64,000 nt of DNA from Brenneria corticis (GTDB taxonomy: Bacteria; Pseudomonadota; Gammaproteobacteria; Enterobacterales; Enterobacteriaceae): NCBI RefSeq assembly GCF_003115855.1, contig NZ_KZ819073.1:124001-188000 (forward strand). The letters run 5' to 3'. Positions 43,611 to 52,237 of the stretch are shown here, piece by piece. A program made the translations under genes and the position numbers. Position 1 is the first letter of the stretch; each line of letters begins with the position of its first letter. The notes beneath the pieces were generated by a model. It was not told where the DNA came from, searched no databases, and was given only the letters and a program-made list of their open reading frames with translations.

Positions 43611-44864
43611 ATGTCATTAAAAATGAAGGCGCTGTTTTGTCTGCCTTTACTGTTGCCGTTTTCAACTGAAACCCTGGCCGTCGGCGATAATTTTGCCTTG
43701 GAGCAGGTCGTGGTATTTAGCCGCCACGGTCTGCGGGCGCCATTGGCGAGCCCAAGCAGTACCCTCGGCAAAATGACGCCGGACGCCTGGCCGCAATGGG
43801 ATACCCCCAGCAGCTATCTGACCACCCGCGGCGGCGCGCTGGAAGCCTTCTTCGGCCACTATTTCAGCGAATGGTTGGTGGATAACCGCCTGTTGGCCGC
43901 TGATACCTGTCCGACGGAAAAGGAGGTGCGTTTTTACGCCAACAGCCTGCAACGTACCATCTCCACCGCCCAATACTTCGCCGTAGGGGCGTTTCCGGGC
44001 TGCATCGTTCCGGTGGAGCATAAAGAAAAATTAGGCACAATGGATGCGACCTTTAATCCGATTATCCGCGACGGCAGCGCGGACTTTAAGCAGCGGGCCA
44101 TTGATTCAATTAATAAAACGGCCGGTGACAAGGGCCTTGACGGCCTGAATGAGAGGCTGAAGCCAACCTACCAACAGATGGCGCAGGTGATCCGCTATGC
44201 TGAATCGGCAAATTGCAAAGAGGATAAACAGTGCGATCTCACGGCTCAGCCAACCACGGTGAAAATTGTTGCGGATCAGGAACCCGGCGTCTCCGGCCCG
44301 TTAAGAACCGGCACCTCGATTTCGGATGCCTTTATTCTGCAATACTATGAAGGCGCGCCGATCGAGAACGTCGGCTGGGGCAGAATCAAAGATAACCAGC
44401 AGTTCGAATCGTTGGTGTCGATCAAGGAATACTATAACAGCGTCGTGTTCAGCGCCCCGGTGGTCGCCAAAGAAGTCTCGGTGAATCTGGTTAAAGAACT
44501 GGAGCGTTCATTCGGCGAGAACACGCCGAAATTTACTTTCCTGGTGGGGCATGACTCCAACGTCGCGTCGCTGTTTTCAGCATTGGGCGTCAAACCCTAC
44601 AAATTGCCGAATCAGTTTGAAACCACGCCGATCGGCGGCAAAGTGGTATTCGAGCGCTGGAAAGACAAGACCAGCGGCGCGTCGCTGCTGAAAATGGAAT
44701 ATGTCTATCAATCCACCGATCAGATCAGAACCCTGGCACAGCTTAATCGGGCCAATCCGCCGCAACGCGTCACGCTTGAACTGCAAGGGTGCCCGGTTAA
44801 CGCCGACGGCTTCTGCCCGTTCAATGACTTTGAGAAAGTGTTGTCTGGCTTGACCGGTAAATAA
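43611..44864 (+). CDS. agp: Periplasmic histidine acid phosphatase, Agp-like
   Basis: Branch-2 histidine acid phosphatase of 417 residues, close to E. coli glucose-1-phosphatase (413). A signal peptide ends near TLA (residue 23). The phospho-accepting motif is SRHGLRAP (His39) and the proton donor pair is VGHDSN (His314-Asp315). E. coli Agp has RHN instead of RHG, so this protein has the more general phytase-type motif; it may act on glucose-1-phosphate, phytate or both. ATG at 43611 follows AACGAGGAGA. E. coli carries agp elsewhere; here it is inserted between htpG and adk. Confidence 0.88.
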   Translation: MSLKMKALFCLPLLLPFSTETLAVGDNFALEQVVVFSRHGLRAPLASPSSTLGKMTPDAWPQWDTPSSYLTTRGGALEAFFGHYFSEWLVDNRLLAADTCPTEKEVRFYANSLQRTISTAQYFAVGAFPGCIVPVEHKEKLGTMDATFNPIIRDGSADFKQRAIDSINKTAGDKGLDGLNERLKPTYQQMAQVIRYAESANCKEDKQCDLTAQPTTVKIVADQEPGVSGPLRTGTSISDAFILQYYEGAPIENVGWGRIKDNQQFESLVSIKEYYNSVVFSAPVVAKEVSVNLVKELERSFGENTPKFTFLVGHDSNVASLFSALGVKPYKLPNQFETTPIGGKVVFERWKDKTSGASLLKMEYVYQSTDQIRTLAQLNRANPPQRVTLELQGCPVNADGFCPFNDFEKVLSGLTGK

Positions 44865-45101
44865 TAGACCTTATGGCGGCGGCCTCACGGTTGCCGTCAT
44901 CGCCCGCGGACAGGAGGAATAACGATATTGAACGGGTATTCCGCCCGTTTGCCATCGCTCCAAACGTCGGCAATGACATTTTCTGACCGCTGACGACAGG
45001 CTGAAACGAGCCCGTTCCTTGAGGATAAACGCCTGGAATGGTATGGTTTAGCGCTTTTCAAATTTATTTTATAAATACTCTATAGCAAGGGGATTTACGC
45101 A

Positions 45102-45746
45102 ATGCGTATTATTCTGCTGGGCGCTCCGGGCGCAGGCAAAGGTACTCAGGCTCAATTCATCATGGAAAAATACGGTATTCCGCAGATTTCCACCGGCGAC
45201 ATGCTGCGTGCGGCGGTAAAAGCCGGCAGCGAATTGGGCAAGCAGGCCAAGGAAATCATGGATGCCGGCAAGCTGGTCACTGATGAACTGGTTATTGCGC
45301 TGGTAAAAGAGCGCATCGCTCAGGACGATTGCCGCAACGGTTTCCTGCTGGATGGCTTCCCGCGTACCATTCCCCAGGCTGACGCCATGAAAGAGGCGGG
45401 CATCGACGTGGATTATGTTATCGAGTTCGCGGTTCCTGACGAACTGATTGTCGATCGCATCGTCGGACGTCGGGTGCATCCCGCTTCCGGGCGTGTCTAC
45501 CACGTGAAATTTAACCCGCCGCGGGTGCAAGGCAAAGACGACGTAACCGGTGAAGATCTGGTTACCCGCAAAGACGATCAGGAAGAGACGGTGCGCAAAC
45601 GTCTGGTGGAATATCATCAGCAGACCGCGCCGCTGGTGGCTTACTACCAGAAGGAAGCGGATGCCGGCAATACCCGTTACTTCAAAGTGGAAGGTACGCG
45701 CCAGGTTGCGGAAGTGCGCGCCGAGCTGGAAAAGATCCTGGGTTAA
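45102..45746 (+). CDS. adk: Adenylate kinase
   Basis: Interconverts ATP + AMP and 2 ADP; 214 residues as in E. coli. P-loop GAPGAGKGT at 7-15, AMP-binding ISTGDMLRAAVK, the LID region GRRVHPASGRVYHVKFNPPRVQGKDDVTGEDL and RKDDQEETVRKRL. RBS AAGGGG. The E. coli neighbour htpG is separated by the phosphatase gene. Confidence 0.98.
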   Translation: MRIILLGAPGAGKGTQAQFIMEKYGIPQISTGDMLRAAVKAGSELGKQAKEIMDAGKLVTDELVIALVKERIAQDDCRNGFLLDGFPRTIPQADAMKEAGIDVDYVIEFAVPDELIVDRIVGRRVHPASGRVYHVKFNPPRVQGKDDVTGEDLVTRKDDQEETVRKRLVEYHQQTAPLVAYYQKEADAGNTRYFKVEGTRQVAEVRAELEKILG

Positions 45747-45770
45747 TTCCCGACGGTTTACGATAGTGCC

Positions 45771-45797
45771 GCCAGGCGATCGCCTGGCATTTTTTTG
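45771..45797 (+). terminator. Terminator of adk
   Basis: GCCAGGCGATCGCCTGGC (45771-45788) is a perfect palindrome followed by ATTTTTTTG. Confidence 0.85.
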
Positions 45798-45966
45798 CCC
45801 TCCACGGCCCGTCGGTATCACTTCTCCTGTTTTTCCTATTGATGGCATCGGTTTTATCCCGGCTATCTTGCCGTTTTTATGCGGCGTTTTTCGCTACAAT
45901 AGACAGTCTGATACCAGATACGGAGCGGGCAGTGGAAGCCTGCCGCTCCATAAGAGGAAGGCTGTG

Positions 45967-46929
45967 ATGACGCAACAGAAGTACGGCGTGCTGATGGTGA
46001 ACCTGGGCACCCCCGATGCACCCACCCCGCGGGCGGTGAAACGCTATCTGGCTGAATTCCTGAGCGACAGGCGGGTGGTTGATACCTCACGGCTGCTGTG
46101 GTGGCCGCTATTGCGCGGCGTTATTTTGCCTATCCGCTCGCCGCGTGTGGCGAAGCTCTACCAGTCGGTGTGGATGGAGGGCGGCTCGCCGCTGCTGGTG
46201 ATTAGCCGCCGCCAGCAACAGGCGTTGGCGGCCCGCATGGCGGATGTTCCGGTTGAGCTGGGGATGAGCTACGGCTCTCCCAGCCTGCATTCGGCGCTGG
46301 ATAAGCTGTTGGCGCAGGGCGTCACGCAGCTGGTGGTGTTGCCGCTGTATCCGCAATACTCCTGCTCGACGACCGCCGCCGTCTGGGACGGGCTGGCCAG
46401 GCTGTTGCGGCAATACCGTCGTTTGCCCACCATCCGTTTTATTCGTGATTATGCGCAACACCCGGCTTATATCGCCGCGTTGCAATCCCGCGTGGAGCGG
46501 GCGTTTGCCGAACAGGGGGAGCCGGACAGGCTGGTGCTCTCTTACCACGGCATTCCGGCGCGCTATGCCAGCGAGGGGGATGACTACCCGCTGCGCTGTA
46601 TGGCGACCTCCAGGGCGCTGGTGGCGGCATTAGGGCTGCCTGAAGAGAACGTGCTGGTGACCTTTCAGTCGCGTTTTGGGCGTGAGCCTTGGCTGACGCC
46701 CTATACGGATGAAACGATGAAAAGCCTGCCGGCGCAGGGCGTTAAGCATATTCAGGTTATGTGTCCCGGCTTTGCGGCGGACTGTCTGGAAACGCTGGAA
46801 GAGATTCAGGAGCAAAACAGAGAGATATTCCTGCACGCGGGCGGTGAGAAATTTACCTATATTCCGGCGTTAAACGACGATCCGCTGCATATCGATCTGC
46901 TGGAACAACTGGTGACAAAAGCGGAGTAG
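45967..46929 (+). CDS. hemH: Ferrochelatase
   Basis: Last enzyme of haem synthesis, inserting Fe2+ into protoporphyrin IX; 320 residues as in E. coli. VNLGTPDAPTP at the N-terminus, PLYPQYS, SYHGIPARY (metal-site His) and TFQSRFGREPWLTPYT are diagnostic. ATG at 45967 is chosen from the E. coli start MRQTKTGILLANLGTPDAP-like register; the frame is open far upstream without conservation. Confidence 0.97.
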   Translation: MTQQKYGVLMVNLGTPDAPTPRAVKRYLAEFLSDRRVVDTSRLLWWPLLRGVILPIRSPRVAKLYQSVWMEGGSPLLVISRRQQQALAARMADVPVELGMSYGSPSLHSALDKLLAQGVTQLVVLPLYPQYSCSTTAAVWDGLARLLRQYRRLPTIRFIRDYAQHPAYIAALQSRVERAFAEQGEPDRLVLSYHGIPARYASEGDDYPLRCMATSRALVAALGLPEENVLVTFQSRFGREPWLTPYTDETMKSLPAQGVKHIQVMCPGFAADCLETLEEIQEQNREIFLHAGGEKFTYIPALNDDPLHIDLLEQLVTKAE

Positions 46930-46939
46930 GCGAAAAGAG

Positions 46940-46960
46940 CAGGCGGGCGACGCCCGCCTG
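46940..46960. terminator. Hairpin between convergent hemH and ybaL
   Basis: CAGGCGGGC (46940-46948) pairs with GCCCGCCTG (46952-46960). No T-run on either side, so termination efficiency is uncertain. Confidence 0.5.
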
Positions 46961-46967
46961 ATAAGGA

Positions 46968-48653
46968 TTAGATCGGGCACTCCTGCTGCGTCGCCGGCAC
47001 TTCTTCAAGCTTGAGCAAGGTAATCATGCTGTTGGCGATCTCTCGTTCGCCCATTACCACCTGATTGGCGCCGTGCTCGGTGATATAGGCGACTTCGTCG
47101 TCATAATGCGCCCGGGCGATAATTTCCAGGTCATCCCTTTTTTCACGCGCCGCCGCGACGATTTCACCGGCTTCATAGCCGTTGGGGATGGTCAGCAACA
47201 GCCAGCGGGCGCAGTCCAGACGGGCGATCTCCATAATCTCCGGTTTAGTGGCGTTGCCGAGCACCGCCTTGATGCCCTGCTCACGCAGCGCATCGACGCG
47301 CGCGCGGGAGTTTTCCACCACCACCACCGGGATGCCCTCCTGATGAAGTTTGGCGCCGATCAGGCTGCCGACGCGCCCGTAACCGACCAGCAGCGCGTGG
47401 TTGCACATATCGACGGGGATCTGTTTCTCTTCTTCGATCGCTTCTTCCACTATCTGTTCTTCAATGGTTTCATTTTTAGCCAGATAGCGTTCGAGCATGG
47501 TAAAGAGCAGCGGGTTAAGCATGATGGAAAGGATGGCGCCCGCCAACACCAGGCTGCGCCCCTCTTCGGACAGCAATCCCAGGGCGATGCCCAGTCCGGC
47601 GAGAATAAAGGCGAATTCGCCGATTTGCGCCAGGCTGGCGGAGATGGTCAGCGCCGTGCGCTTCGAGTGGCCGAAGAGCCGTACCAGCAGAAACGCGGCG
47701 GCGGATTTACCGAAGACGATAATCGCCAGAGTAACCAGCACCGCCATCGGATCGTTGATCAAAATCATCGGGTCGAACAGCATGCCGACCGAAACGAAGA
47801 ACAGCACCGCGAACGCATCGCGCAGCGGCAGCGTATCATGCGCGGCGCGCTGGCTTAGCTCGGACTCGTTCAACACCACGCCGGCAAAGAACGCGCCCAG
47901 CGCAAAGGAAACGTCAAACAGTTTCACCGCGCCGAAAGCGATTCCCAGCGCCATGGCCAGCACCGCCAGCGTAAATAGCTCGCGGGAGCCGGTGCTGGCG
48001 CTTTTTGCCAGCACCCAGGGCACCAAACGGCGTCCGACGACAATCATCAAGGTGATAAAGGCGATAACTTTACCGATGGTCCAGGCCAGATCGCGCAGCA
48101 GCTTACCGGTGTCGGCGTGTTCCGCGCCAATCATGTCGCCAAAGGCGGGCAGCAGAACCAGCGTCAGCACCATGGCCAAATCTTCGACAATCAGCCAGCC
48201 GATGGCGATTTGGCCGCGCTGGCTGTCAATCAGCTGACGTTCTTCCAGCGCGCGCAATAACACTACGGTACTGGCGGTGGAAAGGCAGAGTCCGAACACC
48301 AGACCGCTCGCCAGGCTCCAGCCCAGCAGGGCGGAAAGCCCCATCCCGAGCAGCGTTGCCACGGCAATCTGCGCAATCGCGCCGGGAATGGCGATCGATT
48401 TAACCGCCATCAGGTCTTTCAGGGAGAAATGCAAGCCAACACCAAACATCAACAGAATGACCCCAAGCTCGGCTAACTCCGAAGCCAGCGAGGTATCGGC
48501 GACAAATCCCGGGGTAAAGGGTCCGACAAGCACACCGGCGGCCAGATAACCGACAAGAGGGGAAATGCGCAGGCGATTTGCCAAAATACCGAGCAGGAAA
48601 GCGAGAACCAGCCCTCCGGCGATCGTTGAAATTAGAGGTGTTGCAACATGCAT
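46968..48653 (-). CDS. ybaL: CPA2 cation:proton antiporter YbaL (KefB/KefC-like)
   Basis: Inner-membrane Kef-type transporter of 561 residues: about 12 membrane helices in an Na+/H+-exchanger domain (SPLVGYLAAGVLVGPFTPGFV ... IGWLIVEDLAMVLTLVLLP), then a cytoplasmic TrkA-N/RCK domain with GYGRVGSLIG. The ATG at 48653 follows AAAAGGAGTCGGG and gives MHVATPLIST as in E. coli; 6 upstream residues in the longer frame cover this ribosome site. Convergent with hemH; E. coli's aes and gsk, normally between them, are absent. Confidence 0.95.
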   Translation of the reverse strand: MHVATPLISTIAGGLVLAFLLGILANRLRISPLVGYLAAGVLVGPFTPGFVADTSLASELAELGVILLMFGVGLHFSLKDLMAVKSIAIPGAIAQIAVATLLGMGLSALLGWSLASGLVFGLCLSTASTVVLLRALEERQLIDSQRGQIAIGWLIVEDLAMVLTLVLLPAFGDMIGAEHADTGKLLRDLAWTIGKVIAFITLMIVVGRRLVPWVLAKSASTGSRELFTLAVLAMALGIAFGAVKLFDVSFALGAFFAGVVLNESELSQRAAHDTLPLRDAFAVLFFVSVGMLFDPMILINDPMAVLVTLAIIVFGKSAAAFLLVRLFGHSKRTALTISASLAQIGEFAFILAGLGIALGLLSEEGRSLVLAGAILSIMLNPLLFTMLERYLAKNETIEEQIVEEAIEEEKQIPVDMCNHALLVGYGRVGSLIGAKLHQEGIPVVVVENSRARVDALREQGIKAVLGNATKPEIMEIARLDCARWLLLTIPNGYEAGEIVAAAREKRDDLEIIARAHYDDEVAYITEHGANQVVMGEREIANSMITLLKLEEVPATQQECPI

Positions 48654-49177
48654 CCCGACTCCTTTTGCCATGTATGAAAAGTGAATGAGCGGACTTCTGG
48701 TATAAATTCTATTGCATATAGAGAAATGTTGCTTGGGTAAAACAGGTATTCTGTCAAAAATGTTAGCTTATCAGCATATTTTCATGGTAACACAGATTTA
48801 CGGACGGTTTCTCCGGATAAGCATTGATAAACATGCGTAATTATCACTATAAAGCCTGCTTCTTGGTCAGTATACCTTATGATTTCTTTCCTTGTTTAGT
48901 AAAAAAACTCTGTCCGTCAGTCGGACACCATAGAAAATAGGGAATAAAACGCACATTAACGGATTATTCCGATGAAGCATCCATATTATAAGGAATTCGT
49001 TACAGCGCGAAGACAGCCGGGCAAACCGGCCGGGGCTGTGTTTCTGGCGATATGTGTCTATTATACAATGCTGACGACAGGGAGGAGGCGGCTACACGCT
49101 TTGCGTATAGCGCGTTGTCGGCATGTTCTGATAACGCTCTCAAGTGGAATATTTAAAATAAACGGGGATTTTTTCTG
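48654..49177. other. Divergent ybaL-ushA intergenic region
   Basis: About 520 bases between divergent genes, AT-rich near ybaL. It contains a small hairpin TGTCCG/CGGACA near 48911-48926. A 68-codon open frame at 48972-49178 lacks a family and good codon use and is not called. E. coli has fsr in this interval; it is missing. Confidence 0.5.
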
Positions 49178-50830
49178 ATGCGTTTTTCAACAAAAATACT
49201 GGGCTGTACTTTGGCGATATCGCTGGCGCTGGCGCCGTTTGGGGCCATGGCCTGGGAAAAAGATAAGACGTACGCCATCACCATACTGCACACCAACGAT
49301 CATCACGGCCATTTTTGGCACAACGAACACGGCGAATACGGGCTGGCTGCGCAGAAAACGCTGGTTGATCAAATTCGTCAGGAGGTTGCCGCCCAAGGCG
49401 GAAGCTTACTGCTGCTTTCCGGCGGGGATATTAATACCGGGGTTCCCGAGTCGGATTTACAGGATGCCGAACCCGATTTCCGCGGCATGAATATGGTGGG
49501 TTACGATGCGATGGCGCTGGGTAACCATGAATTCGATAATCCGCTCAGCGTGCTGAGACAGCAGGAAAAATGGGCGCATTTCCCCCTGCTGTCGGCCAAT
49601 ATTTATCAAAAAAGCACCAGTAAACGCTTATTTAAACCCTATGCGCTGTTTGATAAACAAGGCGTAAAAATCGCCGTTATCGGCCTGACCACCGACGACA
49701 CGGCCAAATTAGGCAATCCCGAATATTTCACCGATATCGAATTTCGTCAGCCCGCCGTGGAAGTGAAGCAGGTTGTCGAGGCGTTGCGCGGTAATGAAAA
49801 ACCCGACGTCATCATCGCCGCAACCCATATGGGGCACTATGACGACGGCAAGCACGGTTCGAACGCGCCGGGCGATGTGGAAATGGCGCGCAGCCTGCCG
49901 GCGGGTTATCTGGATATGATCGTCGGCGGCCATTCGCAGGATCCGGTCTGTATGGCCGGCGAGAATAAGAAACAGGTGGACTATGTGCCGGGTACGCCCT
50001 GCGCGCCCGATCGCCAGAACGGTATCTGGATCGTTCAGGCCCATGAGTGGGGAAAATATGTCGGCCGGGCGGATTTCACCTTCCGCAACGGGGAACTGAC
50101 GCTGCGGCATTATCAGCTGATCCCGATCAACCTGAAGAAAAAAGTCACCACAGAGGACGGTAAAACAGAGCGGGTTTTCTATACGCATGAAATCAAGCAG
50201 GACTCGTCGATGCTGAAAATGTTGACGCCGTTCCAGGAAAAAGGGCAGGCGCAGCTGGATGTCAAAGTGGGGAGCGTCGAGGGAAAACTGGAAGGCGATC
50301 GCAACCAGGTCCGTTTCCACCAGACCAATCTGGCGCGGGTGCTGCTGACGGCCCAGCGTGAGCGCGCCAATGCGGATTTTGCCGTTATGAGCGGCGGCGG
50401 CATCCGTGATTCCATTGAATCCGGTGACATCACCTATAAAAGCGTGCTGCAAGTGCAGCCGTTTGCCAACACGCTGGTCTATGTGGATATGACCGGCGGC
50501 GAGGTCGAAAAATACCTGGCCGTGGTGGCGAATAAAGAGGTGGACTCCGGCGCCTATGCGCAATTCCTTAACGTCAGTCTGACGGCGGACGGCAAAGGCG
50601 TGCGGGATATCAAAATCAACGGCGAGCCGTTGCAGGCGGATAAGGTCTACCGCATGTCGACGTTGAATTTTAACGCCATGGGCGGCGACGGGTATCCGCG
50701 GATTGATAACCTGCCGAGCTATGTGAATACCGGCTTTATCGATGCGGAGGTGCTGAAACAGTACATCGAGAAGCACTCCCCGCTGGATGCCGCCGCGTTC
50801 CAACCCAAGGGCGAGATTGTCTATAAATAG
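49178..50830 (+). CDS. ushA: Periplasmic UDP-sugar hydrolase/5'-nucleotidase UshA
   Basis: Secreted two-domain nucleotidase of 550 residues. Signal peptide cleaved near AMA (25). Metallophosphatase motifs HTNDHHGHF, SGGDINTG, GNHEFDNP, ATHMGH and GGHSQDP supply the di-metal site; the C-terminal domain has the substrate-binding MSGGGIRDSIESGDI and NFNAMGGDGYP. Breaks down UDP-glucose and nucleotides for salvage. Conserved neighbour of ybaL. Confidence 0.97.
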   Translation: MRFSTKILGCTLAISLALAPFGAMAWEKDKTYAITILHTNDHHGHFWHNEHGEYGLAAQKTLVDQIRQEVAAQGGSLLLLSGGDINTGVPESDLQDAEPDFRGMNMVGYDAMALGNHEFDNPLSVLRQQEKWAHFPLLSANIYQKSTSKRLFKPYALFDKQGVKIAVIGLTTDDTAKLGNPEYFTDIEFRQPAVEVKQVVEALRGNEKPDVIIAATHMGHYDDGKHGSNAPGDVEMARSLPAGYLDMIVGGHSQDPVCMAGENKKQVDYVPGTPCAPDRQNGIWIVQAHEWGKYVGRADFTFRNGELTLRHYQLIPINLKKKVTTEDGKTERVFYTHEIKQDSSMLKMLTPFQEKGQAQLDVKVGSVEGKLEGDRNQVRFHQTNLARVLLTAQRERANADFAVMSGGGIRDSIESGDITYKSVLQVQPFANTLVYVDMTGGEVEKYLAVVANKEVDSGAYAQFLNVSLTADGKGVRDIKINGEPLQADKVYRMSTLNFNAMGGDGYPRIDNLPSYVNTGFIDAEVLKQYIEKHSPLDAAAFQPKGEIVYK

Positions 50831-50837
50831 CCGTTGG

Positions 50838-50866
50838 TCTGAGACTGCGTAAAGCGCAGTCTCAGA
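50838..50866 (+). terminator. Hairpin terminator of ushA
   Basis: A 12-bp perfect stem (50838-50849 with 50855-50866, TCTGAGACTGCG arm) starts 8 bases after the stop. No T-run adjoins, though a long T tract lies 50 bases on. Confidence 0.6.
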
Positions 50867-50948
50867 TTGCTGACGAACCGCGGAGAATGTCTTTCTGGCG
50901 GGGAGTCACTTATTGATTTTTTTTTTAGTTTTTTGGGGTGGGATGGGA

Positions 50949-51353
50949 TTAAATACAATAATTTCTGTAGAACTTTACTATTCTGGGGTGAGTAAAATCC
51001 GATATGCCAAAACCATCAAGAACGCGCTGAAAAGTGGCTTCGGACATGTCTGCTCGTGGTATTAGTTCGCCACTCTGTTGTCGAGAAATGACATTTGGCA
51101 CTTTCCAAATAATTGCATCTGCATAATAAACGTAACTATCATGTCGAATAAAATCATGATCCCCAAACCGCAAAATGCATGCAGGATCATTATGAACTGG
51201 TGGTGGGTATATCGTGGTTATATTGACAACCAAGATACAATCACACCCATTTATCGCATAATAAACAGGATCGTTACAAATAACATGCAGATGGTTAGAC
51301 CCACCAACAGGGGCCAATATAGTGCCCTTTCTGTATGGTAGGTATTGGGTCAT
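50949..51353 (-). CDS. Putative toxin partner of the Panacea antitoxin
   Basis: Protein of 134 residues without a family name I can assign with certainty. Visible: basic start PYRKGTILAPVGGSNHLHVICNDP, alternating strands CDCILVVNITTIY, a segment RFGDHDFIRHDSYVYYADAI rich in charged and aromatic residues, and a short helical C-terminus. The strand-rich N-terminus with KGTI..P resembles PemK/MazF-like barrels, which is only a fold-level guess. Its ATG overlaps the upstream antitoxin gene by 4 bases (51350-51353), indicating translational coupling. GC content is below that of flanking genes. A toxin role is inferred from position. Confidence 0.6.
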   Translation of the reverse strand: MTQYLPYRKGTILAPVGGSNHLHVICNDPVYYAINGCDCILVVNITTIYPPPVHNDPACILRFGDHDFIRHDSYVYYADAIIWKVPNVISRQQSGELIPRADMSEATFQRVLDGFGISDFTHPRIVKFYRNYCI

Positions 51354-51925
51354 GATAATTGATGGCTAAATTCTTGTACGGCATTGCGTTCGCGCATTCT
51401 TTCGATTAGTGCGTCAGCTTCTTCTTCTGTTTTTCCTCCAGCCATAAAAATGTCTTTTGGGCTAATCGGAACAGAAGAACCATGCGGATTTTGCCATTCT
51501 GCACACATCTTGTGAGTAAGATCGCACAATTCAAAACGCTTGTACCCGCCAAACTCTGAAAATACCTTATCCAATATTCTCAAGTCGGCCCTACTCAATT
51601 CATCAAATGCCTCATCGTCATCCAGACCGCGAACTTGTTTCTTGATTGATACCTCGTAATCCTTTTCCCCGGCAATCCATTCGCTCCATGGCGATTCTTC
51701 TTGCGGGCTTCCTGATTTTAACAGGTCATAGGTTTTCGAGAGCACAGGCCCATTATCCATGGACACTGCGCGATCGCCAGTCATAGAGTAGCCGTATGTC
51801 AGCATGTACTCTCGATCGGCCAAGTACAACAATTTCATGAGCTTGATGTATGCCATGCGTCCGCCGCGCTTGAGCAGCAGGTAACCAGCCATTTGAGCGG
51901 TTTTATTTTCGCTGAACATATTCAT
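51350..51925 (-). CDS. Panacea/SocA-like (DUF4065) antitoxin
   Basis: Protein of 191 residues. MAGYLLLKRGGRMAYIKLMKLLYLADREYMLTYGYSMTGDRAVSMDNGPVLSKTYDLL at about 11-68 is the Panacea/DUF4065 signature, found in SocA of Caulobacter, GepA and many antitoxins that neutralise unrelated toxins. The C-terminal third (KDIFMAGGKTEEEADALIERMRER) is helical. Start ATG at 51925 is preceded by GGAGG. It is first in a two-gene operon with the toxin-like gene, and lies downstream of a dinI-like remnant and a LexA-controlled promoter. Confidence 0.82.
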   Translation of the reverse strand: MNMFSENKTAQMAGYLLLKRGGRMAYIKLMKLLYLADREYMLTYGYSMTGDRAVSMDNGPVLSKTYDLLKSGSPQEESPWSEWIAGEKDYEVSIKKQVRGLDDDEAFDELSRADLRILDKVFSEFGGYKRFELCDLTHKMCAEWQNPHGSSVPISPKDIFMAGGKTEEEADALIERMRERNAVQEFSHQLS

Positions 51926-51995
51926 TCAACCTCCAAAACAATAACCAAAAAGGTAATTGTGTATGCATTATGAGTACTGGCAATGCCGTAGTCAA

Positions 51996-52115
51996 TTAAC
52001 CCGCAGCGCGACAGGCTTTACATAAAATCCTATAAAACCAATCATCGTCAGACTTCCATGTCTTCTGTAGTAGATCATTAATCTTTTCGTTGCCGAGCGT
52101 GATTTCGGCCCGTAT
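51996..52115 (-). pseudogene. DinI-family remnant
   Basis: On the minus strand 39 codons read IRAEITLGNEKINDLLQKTW followed by KSDDDWF and a short tail. The second part matches the C-terminus of DinI (RISEILQETWESADDWF), and the first few residues match its N-terminus (MRIEVTI). About 40 central residues are missing and the expected ATG is ATA (52115-52113). It lies directly downstream of a perfect LexA box, as dinI does. DinI modulates RecA filaments; this copy is surely non-functional. Confidence 0.7.
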
Positions 52116-52130
52116 GATTCGCCCTCTAAT

Positions 52131-52150
52131 TACTGTGTTTATATACAGTA
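52131..52150 (-). promoter_or_regulatory. LexA (SOS) box
   Basis: TACTGTGTTTATATACAGTA fits CTGT-N8-ACAG with full outer TA flanks, essentially a perfect LexA operator. It begins 4 bases after a -10 element and so overlaps the transcription start. Controls the dinI remnant and perhaps the toxin-antitoxin genes beyond it. Confidence 0.92.
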
Positions 52151-52154
52151 TCTT

Positions 52155-52183
52155 ATTATAGATATGAGGACCGATTTCCGCAA
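52155..52183 (-). promoter_or_regulatory. Sigma-70 promoter overlapped by the LexA box
   Basis: On the minus strand TTGCGG (52183-52178), 17 bases, then perfect TATAAT (52160-52155). The LexA box follows within 4 bases, the usual arrangement of an SOS promoter. Confidence 0.8.
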
Positions 52184-52237
52184 TAAACTATTTATAATCA
52201 CTTATTATTCAATGTATTGTGAATTTATCAACCCGGC

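Noticed and set aside
48972..49178. A 68-codon open frame just before ushA
   Set aside because: No family resemblance, no good ribosome site, and it ends at the ushA start; it is more likely part of the ushA leader.
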